Assembly (NCBI GenBank): GCA_022841905.1
Contig: JALHQO010000003.1
Coordinates: 232,236-296,235, forward strand
DNA: 64,000 nucleotides
Direction of reading: 5' to 3'
DNA from: Hyphomonadaceae bacterium
Lineage (GTDB): Bacteria; Pseudomonadota; Alphaproteobacteria; Caulobacterales; Aquidulcibacteraceae
Shown: positions 18,144 to 25,804 of the stretch, in pieces
How positions within the stretch are numbered: the first letter of the stretch is position 1
Layout of the letters: each line of letters opens with the position of its first letter
The notes under the pieces: model-generated
What the model was told of the DNA's origin: nothing
The model's input: only the letters and a program-made list of their open reading frames with translations
Databases searched by the model: none
Program-made: the position numbers and the translations under genes

Positions 18144-18171
18144 AACCGGCGCGCGCACGCGCGCGCCGGTT
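18144..18171 (+). terminator. strong hairpin between precursor and methyltransferase
   Basis: A perfect 12-bp stem (AACCGGCGCGCG / CGCGCGCCGGTT) with a four-base loop lies 6 bases after the precursor stop and 30 before the methyltransferase start. No long T-run follows, so it may be a partial terminator or an RNA-stability element. It would let the precursor be made in excess of the enzyme, a common RiPP arrangement. Confidence 0.6.
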
Positions 18172-18201
18172 CTTCGTTCAACATCCAGCAAGGAGCAGTT
18201 T

Positions 18202-18933
18202 ATGCAAAGAGGCTCATTGATCGTCGCCAGCGCTGGGATCGGCATTGGCCAGTGCACAGTCGAGGCGCGCAGCGCCATTGAGGACGCTGATATCGTGCTG
18301 AGCGTGATGGGTGACCCATTCTTGCAGCAATGGGTCGCCGCGCTAAACCCCAAAACGCGCTCGTTACAGAGCCATTATGGGAGCCAACCCAATCGTCGCG
18401 CGGCATATTCGGCGATGGTGGATGAGATTCTCGTCCATGTCCGCGCGGGCCTCAATGTATGCGCGGTGTTTTATGGCCATGCTGGCGTCTACGTGACGCC
18501 CTCGCATGAGGCGATCGCGCAGGCGCGCGCCGAGGGGTTTGACGCCATCATGCTGCCGGGGGTGTCGGCTGATGCTTGCCTTGTGGCCGATCTCGGTGTC
18601 GACCCGGGCGCGCATGGGTTTCAAAGCTACGAGGCGCACGCCTTCTTTCGCCGTCGGCCCCGCTTCGACACGTCCGCCGCGCTGGTGCTCTGGCAGCTCG
18701 CTGTGTTGGGCGATGACGCCTTCACCCGACTGGAGCCCGATTACGAAGCCGTGGCGGCGTTGGCGACGCTTTTGTGTGAGCACTACCCGGTTGACCACCG
18801 GGTTGCGATCTATGCCGCGTCCACGCTGCCTGTGCTGACGGCGAGCGTGCAGCAAACTGAGCTTGCTTTGCTTGCCACAGCGCGGATCGATCAGTCCTCC
18901 ACCCTGTACGTGCCGGCGCTAGCTTTAGGTTAG
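18202..18933 (+). CDS. borosin-type peptide backbone alpha-N-methyltransferase (split)
   Basis: A 243-residue SAM-dependent methyltransferase of the tetrapyrrole-methylase fold, matching the borosin family. It opens with SLIVASAGIGIGQCTVEARS. The catalytic region holds Tyr59, Arg65/66 and Tyr69 (LQSHYGSQPNRRAAYSAMVD). The SAM-binding block is VCAVFYGHAGVYVTPSHEAI, followed by MLPGVSADACLVADLGVDPG and a C-terminal STLYVPALALG. Fused fungal OphMA carries its core on its own C-terminus; this one stops after the catalytic domain, so the substrate must be separate, as in Shewanella SonM/SonA. AAGGAG precedes the ATG. I am confident of the family; activity on the 17917 peptide is inferred. Confidence 0.9.
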   Translation: MQRGSLIVASAGIGIGQCTVEARSAIEDADIVLSVMGDPFLQQWVAALNPKTRSLQSHYGSQPNRRAAYSAMVDEILVHVRAGLNVCAVFYGHAGVYVTPSHEAIAQARAEGFDAIMLPGVSADACLVADLGVDPGAHGFQSYEAHAFFRRRPRFDTSAALVLWQLAVLGDDAFTRLEPDYEAVAALATLLCEHYPVDHRVAIYAASTLPVLTASVQQTELALLATARIDQSSTLYVPALALG

Positions 18934-18952
18934 GCGGCTCGGTGGTTAGCCG

Positions 18953-19807
18953 CTATGAGGAGGGCGGAGCGATCAGCCGCTTGGCGAGATGAAGTTCGGC
19001 TTCACTGAGATCAAACGTTGAGCGCCAAGGCGCGCTGGTTAAACCAGCCGCGTCGCTATCGATTACGACCATGAGGCAATTGGGTCGTAAAGCGCCTGGC
19101 GGGCTAGGCGCAAACCAAGTGAGGCACGCGCCCTCGCTACGCTCGCGCGCGATGCGCACAAACGATCGGCGGCGCTCGCCGCGAAAGGCCCCGCTGAGCG
19201 CCTTGGCGAAGCTGCGGCGGTCACGGTCGCGTGGACAGCTGAGCCGCCCATCGTTCACGGTCAGCCCATCGCCGCGCGCTAATATGCGCTGACACGCGCG
19301 GTTGGCGTTTTCGATACGCCCCTCTGGACTGATGAGCGCCACGCCAATGCTGAGCGCCTCAAGAGCTTCGTTGGCAAGCGTTGCGCGCTGTTCCGCTTGT
19401 GTCAGATGCAAACGTATGGCCGCGGCTTCCGCACTGGCCTGCGCATTGGCGCGCAACGCACTTTCGTCGATGAGCTGATCGGCGAGACAGATGATCCATG
19501 CGCGGCTTTGCGCGCCAGCGTCAGCCCTGGCCCAAAAAACCTGAAACGCCGGATCGGAAGCGGGCAGGGCGCCGTACGTGCAATCGTGCGCCGCACTGAT
19601 CGTATTCCACCAGACGAACAGGCCGGGATCACCGCACCAATGGGGAGCTGATTGACGGTCGCGAGGGGCGCGATCTTCGAGTGCAAGGGCGAGGGTGCGA
19701 GCGCCGAGCTTGCGGCCACTCGCTTCAAGCGCGCTTTTCCAACCTCGACCGGCAAGGGCCGCTTCGGTCCAGCATCCGGTTGCAGCTTCTGAGCGAACGG
19801 GCCCCAT
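18953..19807 (-). CDS. PAS-like regulator paralogue truncated before its LuxR HTH
   Basis: A 284-residue protein homologous along its length to residues about 1-285 of the LuxR-type regulator at 9059 (shared blocks: ILARGDGLTVNDGRLSC and WRSTFDLSEAELHLAKRLIA). The paralogue continues into its DNA-binding HTH. This one ends abruptly with IAPPSS and a stop, 20 bases from the borosin methyltransferase stop. No HTH-like sequence follows in any frame, because the methyltransferase coding region occupies that DNA. It therefore looks like a gene cut by insertion of the borosin cassette, or a deliberately HTH-less variant. It is divergent from the cyclase at 19923, with a CRP-like box in between. Confidence 0.75.
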   Translation of the reverse strand: MGPVRSEAATGCWTEAALAGRGWKSALEASGRKLGARTLALALEDRAPRDRQSAPHWCGDPGLFVWWNTISAAHDCTYGALPASDPAFQVFWARADAGAQSRAWIICLADQLIDESALRANAQASAEAAAIRLHLTQAEQRATLANEALEALSIGVALISPEGRIENANRACQRILARGDGLTVNDGRLSCPRDRDRRSFAKALSGAFRGERRRSFVRIARERSEGACLTWFAPSPPGALRPNCLMVVIDSDAAGLTSAPWRSTFDLSEAELHLAKRLIAPPSS

Positions 19808-19842
19808 GTCACATTGATGACGCGAAATTTGGCGTGCGGCTA

Positions 19843-19858
19843 TGTGATCTTTAGCACA
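19843..19858. promoter_or_regulatory. CRP-like box
   Basis: TGTGATCTTTAGCACA fits the TGTGA-N6-TCACA CRP consensus with one mismatch. It sits between the divergent truncated regulator (start 19807) and the cyclase (start 19923), in a position suited to controlling either or both. Binding is inferred from sequence only. Confidence 0.5.
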
Positions 19859-19922
19859 AGGTTCGGCCCCGGCTCGGTGCGCCGCCTTGGCGCCTGTTCA
19901 GCTACTGATTACGCTTAAGCCC

Positions 19923-22601
19923 ATGCACGCCGCTTACCTCTACACTGACGTCGAGGACAGCACGCCGCGTTGGGAGAAAAAGCCCGCCGCGATGCGGGCG
20001 GCGATGGCGCGCCACAAGGCTTTGATCAAAGCGTGTGTGAACCGTCATGGCGGGCGCGTTCACGACGCGGTCGCCGATAGCGTTTTCGCGATTTTTCCCG
20101 AGGGTGAGCCGCTCGCCTGCGCGCTCGACATTCAGATGGCCCTGCAAGAGCAAGACTGGGCCGACGTCGGCGGCTTGTCCGTGCGTATCGGCGTTCATGT
20201 GGGGCCGATGGAGGCCGACGAGCAGCCCGACGAAGTAACGGCCAATCGCACCGAGCGCATAACCTCTTGCGCTTGGGGCGGCCAGATCGTGGTGAGCGCC
20301 GACGCATACGCGATGTTGGCGCCGCCGCGTGGCGCTTCGTTCGCGAGCTTGGGCGCGTGCCGGCTGCGCGGCGTGTTGGGCGCCATCCGGCTGTTCGGCC
20401 TGACGCACCCGCTGTTGAACCGCACAGAGTTTCCCCCGCCGCGCGTCGCCGACTTTGATGGATCGCCGCCGCCAGCGCGAAACGGACCACTCTATGGCCG
20501 CGAGCGGGAGCTCGATGACATTTGTGCGCTGGTGATGGATGTCTCTGTGCGGCATGTTACAATCGTGGGAGCAGGCGGCAACGGCAAGACGCGTTTGGCG
20601 ACCGAAGTTGCGCATCGCCTCGGCGATGAATTTGCGATCATTTATGTCGCGCTTGACCCGAATGAACGGGAGAGCTTGTTCCTGGCGCTGGCGCGCGTCT
20701 TGACCTTTCCCTTCGACGCGACAAGCCCCCACCAAGAACAGCTGATCGACTATCTTCGCGAAAAGCGAGGTCTTCTCATTATCGACAATGCCGAATCCGC
20801 AAAAGACGGCGAGGGCTTCCTCGATCGTCTGATTGTCGCCGCGCCTGAGATTAAAGTGCTCGCGGCGGGACGCGCGCCACTGCAGAGTCAGTGTGAGCGC
20901 CTCTACCAACTTGGCGGCTTGCAGTGGGCAGGCGCCGATCCCGAGGCGGTGCGACGCTCGGCGGCGTTTGCGTTTTTTGCGCAAGAAGCGGAGCGCTTCG
21001 GCGGCGACGTGACCCTCGACGACGGCGCAGCCGCAGCGTTCCAGGCCATTTGCGAACAGGTGCGGGGATCGCCATTGGCGCTGCAGCTTGCGGCGCGCTG
21101 GAGGCGCATGTTGTCGATTCAAGACATTCTTGCGCGCCTGCAAAACGGCATGCGTTTTCTGGCTGAGGCGCCGCATCCCGGCGCCGGTGACGATGCCTTG
21201 CGCCAAGTCTTCGAGACCTCTTGGACCTTGCTCTCAACCCCAATGCAGGACGCGCTGGCGCGATTATCAGTTTTTCACGATGGCTTTGAGGCCGATGTTG
21301 CCGACCGGGTCGCGCAATGTCCGCTCAGCGTGCTTGGAGAACTGGAACTGCGCGGTCTCGTCGAGAAGCGCAGCATGCGGCGTTTTAGTCTGCATCCGCT
21401 CATCTGTGAGTATGCCCGCGAACGCCTTGATGACCGGGCGTTCGCCGCCGCAACGCGCTTGCAGCATTGTCGCCATTATCTTGAAGTGCTGAGCTCGGAC
21501 GCGAACTTCGCCGCCGTATTGAACGCGGTGGAGCATGATAACGCTAATCTGAAGGCGGCTTGGGCCTACGCTGTAGCGATCGACGACGATGGGCTCGTTC
21601 GCAGCGCCATTGAGCCGCTCTTTTACGGCGCGGTCATGCGTTCGCGCTACGCAGACGCTCTGCAAATCCTCGCCGTCAGGCCGGAGCGAGGAGAGCTACA
21701 GTATTACTGCCGCGCGCTCGCTTCGAATTGTCTTGTTCACATCGGCGAGGTCGCCAGCGCTCGCGTCGAGGCGGAGGCCGTTCTTGCCGGGGCGCATGAG
21801 CCGCTGGCCCGTGCGCACGCCCACCAGGCGCTCGGCAACATTGAGCACCTTCGCCACGCGTTTGAGGCGGCTTCACGCCATTATGAGGCCGCGCTCGCCC
21901 TGCGGGCCCGTGAAGCAGACAATGTGGGGCAGTTTTACACTTACCTCTCGCTGGCTGCGCTTTATGTCCTGTCCGGCGAGCATGCGCGCGCGCGGGCGCT
22001 GCTCAAGATCGGTCATCGTATCGCCTTGCGCGTCGGCCTCAAGGCGGGCCTTATTAACGTTCATCTCGTGTCCGGCGATCTTGCAGTAGCCGAAGGCCGC
22101 CTTGAAGACGCGCGAGGTAATTACCTTGAGGCCCTCAAGTGTGAGGAGGCCGTGGGTATCCCGCAATTCCGCTGCCGGGCTCTGTCGAAGCTTGGCGCGG
22201 CGCTGAGCCAGATGGGCTCTTACGCCGCTGCGTGCGCTTGCCATCGCGAGGCGCTCGCGATTGCCGAGGCGCGGGGCGATCTGCGGGGCAAGGTGATGGC
22301 GCTGATTGAGGTTGCCCGCAGTGATGCGGGGCTCGGTGACTTTGAAACAGCGCGAGCGGACTTGCTCTTGGCGTGTCGCGATAGTTTGAAGCTGCAATCG
22401 CCCGGCTTGGTCGCCGCCGCTTTGCGACTGCTCGCAGAGGTCGAGCGAGCCGCTGGCAATCTCGCCTTGGCTGAGCGGCTAACCGGTTTGCTCGAAGAGG
22501 AGAGCGGCGAGCAACCGCCGGCGAGCGGCGCTCTAGAGGCGCTGCACGCAGCGGCCGAGGACGTCCTGCTCGAGGCCGAGCATGAGCGCATGGGCCTCTA
22601 A
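19923..22601 (+). CDS. class III cyclase-NB-ARC/AAA ATPase-TPR regulator
   Basis: An 892-residue protein. The N-terminal class III cyclase domain (residues about 1-165) keeps metal-binding Asp in YLYTDVEDST and VADSVFAIFP and the Asn-Arg pair in NRTERITSC. The first motif is less canonical than in the 1189 protein. A P-loop ATPase follows, with Walker A VGAGGNGKTRL near residue 220 and Walker B LLIIDNAE, and GSPLALQLAARW resembling the GLPLAL motif of NB-ARC/STAND ATPases. The C-terminal ~400 residues are TPR-like. The ATG at 19923 is chosen; a TTG at 19887 would add 12 residues without family support. A signal-transducing STAND cyclase is likely. Confidence 0.85.
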   Translation: MHAAYLYTDVEDSTPRWEKKPAAMRAAMARHKALIKACVNRHGGRVHDAVADSVFAIFPEGEPLACALDIQMALQEQDWADVGGLSVRIGVHVGPMEADEQPDEVTANRTERITSCAWGGQIVVSADAYAMLAPPRGASFASLGACRLRGVLGAIRLFGLTHPLLNRTEFPPPRVADFDGSPPPARNGPLYGRERELDDICALVMDVSVRHVTIVGAGGNGKTRLATEVAHRLGDEFAIIYVALDPNERESLFLALARVLTFPFDATSPHQEQLIDYLREKRGLLIIDNAESAKDGEGFLDRLIVAAPEIKVLAAGRAPLQSQCERLYQLGGLQWAGADPEAVRRSAAFAFFAQEAERFGGDVTLDDGAAAAFQAICEQVRGSPLALQLAARWRRMLSIQDILARLQNGMRFLAEAPHPGAGDDALRQVFETSWTLLSTPMQDALARLSVFHDGFEADVADRVAQCPLSVLGELELRGLVEKRSMRRFSLHPLICEYARERLDDRAFAAATRLQHCRHYLEVLSSDANFAAVLNAVEHDNANLKAAWAYAVAIDDDGLVRSAIEPLFYGAVMRSRYADALQILAVRPERGELQYYCRALASNCLVHIGEVASARVEAEAVLAGAHEPLARAHAHQALGNIEHLRHAFEAASRHYEAALALRAREADNVGQFYTYLSLAALYVLSGEHARARALLKIGHRIALRVGLKAGLINVHLVSGDLAVAEGRLEDARGNYLEALKCEEAVGIPQFRCRALSKLGAALSQMGSYAAACACHREALAIAEARGDLRGKVMALIEVARSDAGLGDFETARADLLLACRDSLKLQSPGLVAAALRLLAEVERAAGNLALAERLTGLLEEESGEQPPASGALEALHAAAEDVLLEAEHERMGL

Positions 22602-22609
22602 CGGCGTGC

Positions 22610-23371
22610 TTACGACAACTGAGCGAATGGCTTTGCGCCGGCGGCTGCCGCGTAAAGCGCCTGCAAACGAGCCCGGTCCACCACTTCGATTTCGCCGCGA
22701 TTGACGCGGATGACGAGAGCCTTCTCAAGCCAGGCGAGGTGGCGCGTGACAGCTTCGCGCGAAGCGCCGATCTGGGCGGCGAGCGCATTATGAGTAGGGC
22801 AAGGAAGTGTTGGGGCGCCGGCGTCTGGGCCCGCTAACCGCAACAATTCCCCAATCAGCCGACCGCGCACATCTAGCCCCGCAATTTCGAAGAGGCGCGT
22901 TTGAGCTTGGGTGAGCGCCAAGGATTGCGCCCGAAGCACGGCTGCGGCGAACCTTGGTTCAGTCGCGAGAAGGTCGAGTACAAGCGCGTTTGGCGCCGAC
23001 ACGATTTCGCCCGGCGCTTCGGCGACAAGGCGCACATTGGCGCCCGGGGCAAGCCCCAAGACCGCGCAGCATGCGCCGAAGACATCCCCCGGTCTCAGCG
23101 CGTTCAGGGAGACCACATCGGCCTTGGCCGTGAGTGCAACGATGCGAAACGCGCCGCTGTGCACAAAACCCACATGATGGGTGAAGTGCCGCGCCATCAT
23201 CAATGTGGCGCGCGCGCGAACGTCGTGCACCTTGACCTGATCGCAAAGCGCCAAGAGCGCATGTTCAGAGAGCTCCGCGAGTACGCCGATGGCGCGCAAC
23301 TCCCCGGGCGTCAAACGCGCAGACGGCCTGACCCGTTCGAAAGGCAGCGGAGTGGGTTCGTCTGCTGACAT
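22610..23371 (-). CDS. Crp/Fnr-family regulator
   Basis: A 253-residue protein with a degenerate effector domain (residues about 25-145; the usual phosphate cassette reads PGDVFGACCAVLGLAPGANV, lacking the Glu-Arg pair of CRP) and a clear winged HTH (CPTHNALAAQIGASREAVTR). It resembles regulators that sense something other than cAMP. It is convergent with the cyclase gene, 8 bases between stops. A perfect CRP-type palindrome lies 72 bases upstream of its ATG (23443-23458), so it is probably regulated by a family member or by itself. Confidence 0.88.
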   Translation of the reverse strand: MSADEPTPLPFERVRPSARLTPGELRAIGVLAELSEHALLALCDQVKVHDVRARATLMMARHFTHHVGFVHSGAFRIVALTAKADVVSLNALRPGDVFGACCAVLGLAPGANVRLVAEAPGEIVSAPNALVLDLLATEPRFAAAVLRAQSLALTQAQTRLFEIAGLDVRGRLIGELLRLAGPDAGAPTLPCPTHNALAAQIGASREAVTRHLAWLEKALVIRVNRGEIEVVDRARLQALYAAAAGAKPFAQLS

Positions 23372-23442
23372 CGTACACGCTCAGACAACGCGCCTCGTTT
23401 GGCGCAAGGTGTGTTATGCGCAGGCTATCTGGGCTCGGTCTT

Positions 23443-23458
23443 TGTGATTTGGATCACA
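23443..23458. promoter_or_regulatory. perfect CRP-like palindrome
   Basis: TGTGATTTGGATCACA, flanked by T and A to give an 18-bp palindrome with only the central four bases unpaired. It lies upstream of the Crp/Fnr gene at 22610-23371 and just beyond the 3' end of the paralogue at 23470, so it most likely serves the former. Confidence 0.65.
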
Positions 23459-23469
23459 AGCCGGTATTG

Positions 23470-24231
23470 TCATACCTGCCAGTCCAAGTGCTGACTGAGC
23501 GTGGGGCCCGCGCGCGCACGCACCATATCCTCCAGTCGGGTGAGGTTTTTGATCAAGAGTTCGCGCCGTACCTGCGCGATGACGCCTTCGCTGGCCAATT
23601 GATTGAGTTCTCTGGTGACCGATTCACGCTTGGTCCCGATGGCCGCCGCGATTGCTTCATGGGTTGGCGCCTCGGCGATGCGAACCCCCCCGGCGGTTGC
23701 TTGGCCGTCGCGCGCCATGCGCAGTAATTCGGCGTAGAGCCGGAAGCGAATTTCAAGTGCGGCGACTTCGAACAATTTGTCGGTGAGCGACACAACGGTT
23801 CGCGCAAGCCCCGAGGCCACCGCGCTGGCGAAGTCGCCATTAGCGGCCATAGCCGCGCGAAACGCCGCGCCTGGACATTCGGCCAGCAGGCCGGCGGTCT
23901 CTGCGGTGACCGCCACGCTGCGGGGCGTGGCGATCAAGGCTGCGATCTCGCCGAAGTGATCGCCCGCCTGCAGCCGTCGGATTGATACTGAACGACCAAA
24001 GGGCGTCGTCATGCTGAGGGCAAAGCTGCCCTCGGCGATGAAGCACACGCTGTCGCTTTGGCTCAAATGGGCAAACACTTCTTCATCTGCAACGACGCGC
24101 CGCCAGCGCACGGCTTGGCCCAAGGCGTCGCGTTCTGGTTCGGTCAAGTTGGCCAGCAGGCGGATTGCGCCCAGGCGCGCCCGCGCGTCAGCGGGAGCGG
24201 AAAGGTTCGACGATTTGGATTCGCTTGGCAT
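23470..24231 (-). CDS. Crp/Fnr-family regulator, paralogue of the one at 8208
   Basis: A 253-residue protein with a cyclic-nucleotide-binding fold (AGDHFGEIAALIATPRSVAV), a dimer helix (GLARTVVSLTDKLFEVAALE), and a winged HTH (AAAIGTKRESVTRELNQLAS). It is near-identical in layout to the 8208 protein, including the APTHE-AIAAA-IG stretch. The ATG at 24231 is chosen for family length; an open frame continues to 24309 but is unconvincing. It may be activated by cyclic nucleotide made by the neighbouring cyclase. A CRP palindrome lies about 195 bases upstream. Confidence 0.9.
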   Translation of the reverse strand: MPSESKSSNLSAPADARARLGAIRLLANLTEPERDALGQAVRWRRVVADEEVFAHLSQSDSVCFIAEGSFALSMTTPFGRSVSIRRLQAGDHFGEIAALIATPRSVAVTAETAGLLAECPGAAFRAAMAANGDFASAVASGLARTVVSLTDKLFEVAALEIRFRLYAELLRMARDGQATAGGVRIAEAPTHEAIAAAIGTKRESVTRELNQLASEGVIAQVRRELLIKNLTRLEDMVRARAGPTLSQHLDWQV

Positions 24232-24330
24232 GGGATCGCGGACGGGGAGCGGGGTTGATGTAAGTGGCAAGACGGATCGGGCTGCGCCAGTAAATCGCGG
24301 CCACAGCAATTACTTAGCGAAGCGATCGGT

Positions 24331-24365
24331 GCAAAGAAACAGCGCCGCCCTAAGGACGGCGCTGT
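24331..24365 (-). terminator. Rho-independent terminator
   Basis: On the minus strand a stem of about 9 bp (ACAGCGCCG / CGGCGCTGT, plus an inner CC/GG) is followed by TTTCTTTG. It lies 118 bases beyond the stop of the peptidase gene at 24483 and upstream of the Crp gene at 23470, and so separates the two transcripts. It could act as an attenuator for the Crp gene if transcription starts near the CRP box at 24427. Confidence 0.6.
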
Positions 24366-24426
24366 GGAGGCGAGGCCGCTTGGGGCTGATGGGCGCGGCG
24401 CTTCACCTCCGGCGATCACCGAAACC

Positions 24427-24442
24427 TGTGATCTAGATCACA
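24427..24442. promoter_or_regulatory. perfect CRP-like palindrome
   Basis: TGTGATCTAGATCACA is an exact 16-bp palindrome matching TGTGA-N6-TCACA. It lies between the peptidase gene and the Crp/Fnr gene at 23470-24231, both on the minus strand, and upstream of the hairpin at 24331-24365. The most likely target is the Crp gene. Confidence 0.6.
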
Positions 24443-24482
24443 ATATCAGGCGCGTTCGCCAACGCCAGCACAAACGCCGGCG

Positions 24483-25739
24483 TCACAGATCGCCGGGTTT
24501 TGGGCCCGGCGCACCGTAGGCGAAGCAGGCGAACTTGGCATGAAAGCGCTTGTGCACGCCACGTCCTGCGCTGGCCAGAAACTGAGGCAATGCGGCCGCG
24601 AACAAAGCGTCGAACATGACATTGATCGACGCTGCAAAGCGCAAACAGTGAGCCCGGTCGCGTGGATCCTTGATTAACTCGACCAACATGAGCGGGCGAA
24701 GCATGGATGGCGGATGATCGAAGGCCGCGTCGCACCAGGCAAGCACCGCGTCGTGTCGCTCGATCCAGTCTTGTCGTTTGCACGCCGCATAGATCGCACG
24801 GTCGACAAGTTCGAGGCCCTTGCAGGCGAGATAAGCGCCCCAAAAGCCGGGGATTGGGCTGCCAAATTCGAGCTGGGCGTCGTCACACGCAATGGTCAGC
24901 CCGAACGCATCGGCTTCGATTTCTTGGAGGCGCGATTTCATCAGTTCGCTGACGCCTGGCTCGTCGGCAAGTGCTTCCGGCATCGCGCCATCGAGATGGC
25001 CGCGCAGCAGGTGACCCAGTTCATGGCCAATGATGAAATGCTCAAAGCCCGTGCACAGCATCAGCGCCAATTGGTGTTGATGCGGCGCCAACACCCAGGG
25101 CGGCAGCGTTCTGATCCAGCCGTCGCGCACATAGGTCTCAATCAGGGCCGCAAACCAATGTCCCGCAGCAGGCGATGCGAGAATGGGATCTGCGGCGCGA
25201 TTGAGATCAATATCGGCAAAGCCGCCGTCGGCCGCGCCGCCGACCGCGATTACCGAGGCGGTAATCTTGCTCAAGAGGTAGGCGAGGACGCGGATTTCAT
25301 CGTCGAAGACGATGGCCACTTCCTCGCTGGCGACGACACGCAAAGCGCGCGCATTGACTTCGCCGGTTGGAAGTGTCGCCAGAATAGGTTGCCGCACGAT
25401 GGCCTCGCCGCGCCGCTGTGCCAACGCTTCGGCCCGCGCCCACAATTGGCGCAAGCCCGCATGCGCCATTGGATCCTGCAGCGAGGTCGGCAAGGCGCCC
25501 TTGTCGCTATGAAGTGCGGCGATGTCGGCGACGCTTGAATTGACCAAACCATGGCCCTCATAGGCGCGGTGGATGGCTTTGAGGCGCGCCTCCAAAACGT
25601 TTGCATTGAGATCGTCGCGGAGCCAGGGCGCGTCGTCATATCCGGCCCGCTGCATCGCCTCAATGGCGCGGCGAAGCGGACTTAGGCTGGCGGCGTCGAC
25701 CCTGGCGAACGGTCCGGCTGTGTTTGATGCATCACTCAT
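24483..25739 (-). CDS. HExxH zinc metallopeptidase-like protein
   Basis: A 418-residue protein. The motif IIGHELGHLLRGH (HELGH at residues 239-243) and the downstream LQEIEADAFG (residues 271-280, supplying the third zinc ligand and the Asp/Ala pattern of gluzincins) show a zinc peptidase active site of the M48/M78-like type. There is no signal peptide or membrane segment, so it is probably cytosolic. The N-terminal 230 residues are helical and of unknown family. Its ATG is 65 bases from the divergent MFS gene. The substrate is unknown. Confidence 0.75.
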   Translation of the reverse strand: MSDASNTAGPFARVDAASLSPLRRAIEAMQRAGYDDAPWLRDDLNANVLEARLKAIHRAYEGHGLVNSSVADIAALHSDKGALPTSLQDPMAHAGLRQLWARAEALAQRRGEAIVRQPILATLPTGEVNARALRVVASEEVAIVFDDEIRVLAYLLSKITASVIAVGGAADGGFADIDLNRAADPILASPAAGHWFAALIETYVRDGWIRTLPPWVLAPHQHQLALMLCTGFEHFIIGHELGHLLRGHLDGAMPEALADEPGVSELMKSRLQEIEADAFGLTIACDDAQLEFGSPIPGFWGAYLACKGLELVDRAIYAACKRQDWIERHDAVLAWCDAAFDHPPSMLRPLMLVELIKDPRDRAHCLRFAASINVMFDALFAAALPQFLASAGRGVHKRFHAKFACFAYGAPGPKPGDL

Positions 25740-25804
25740 TGTGCGCCAACGTCGAGCATGATCAGCGTTGACACAAGTACGCGCGCCGCGCCAGACGACC
25801 CCGC

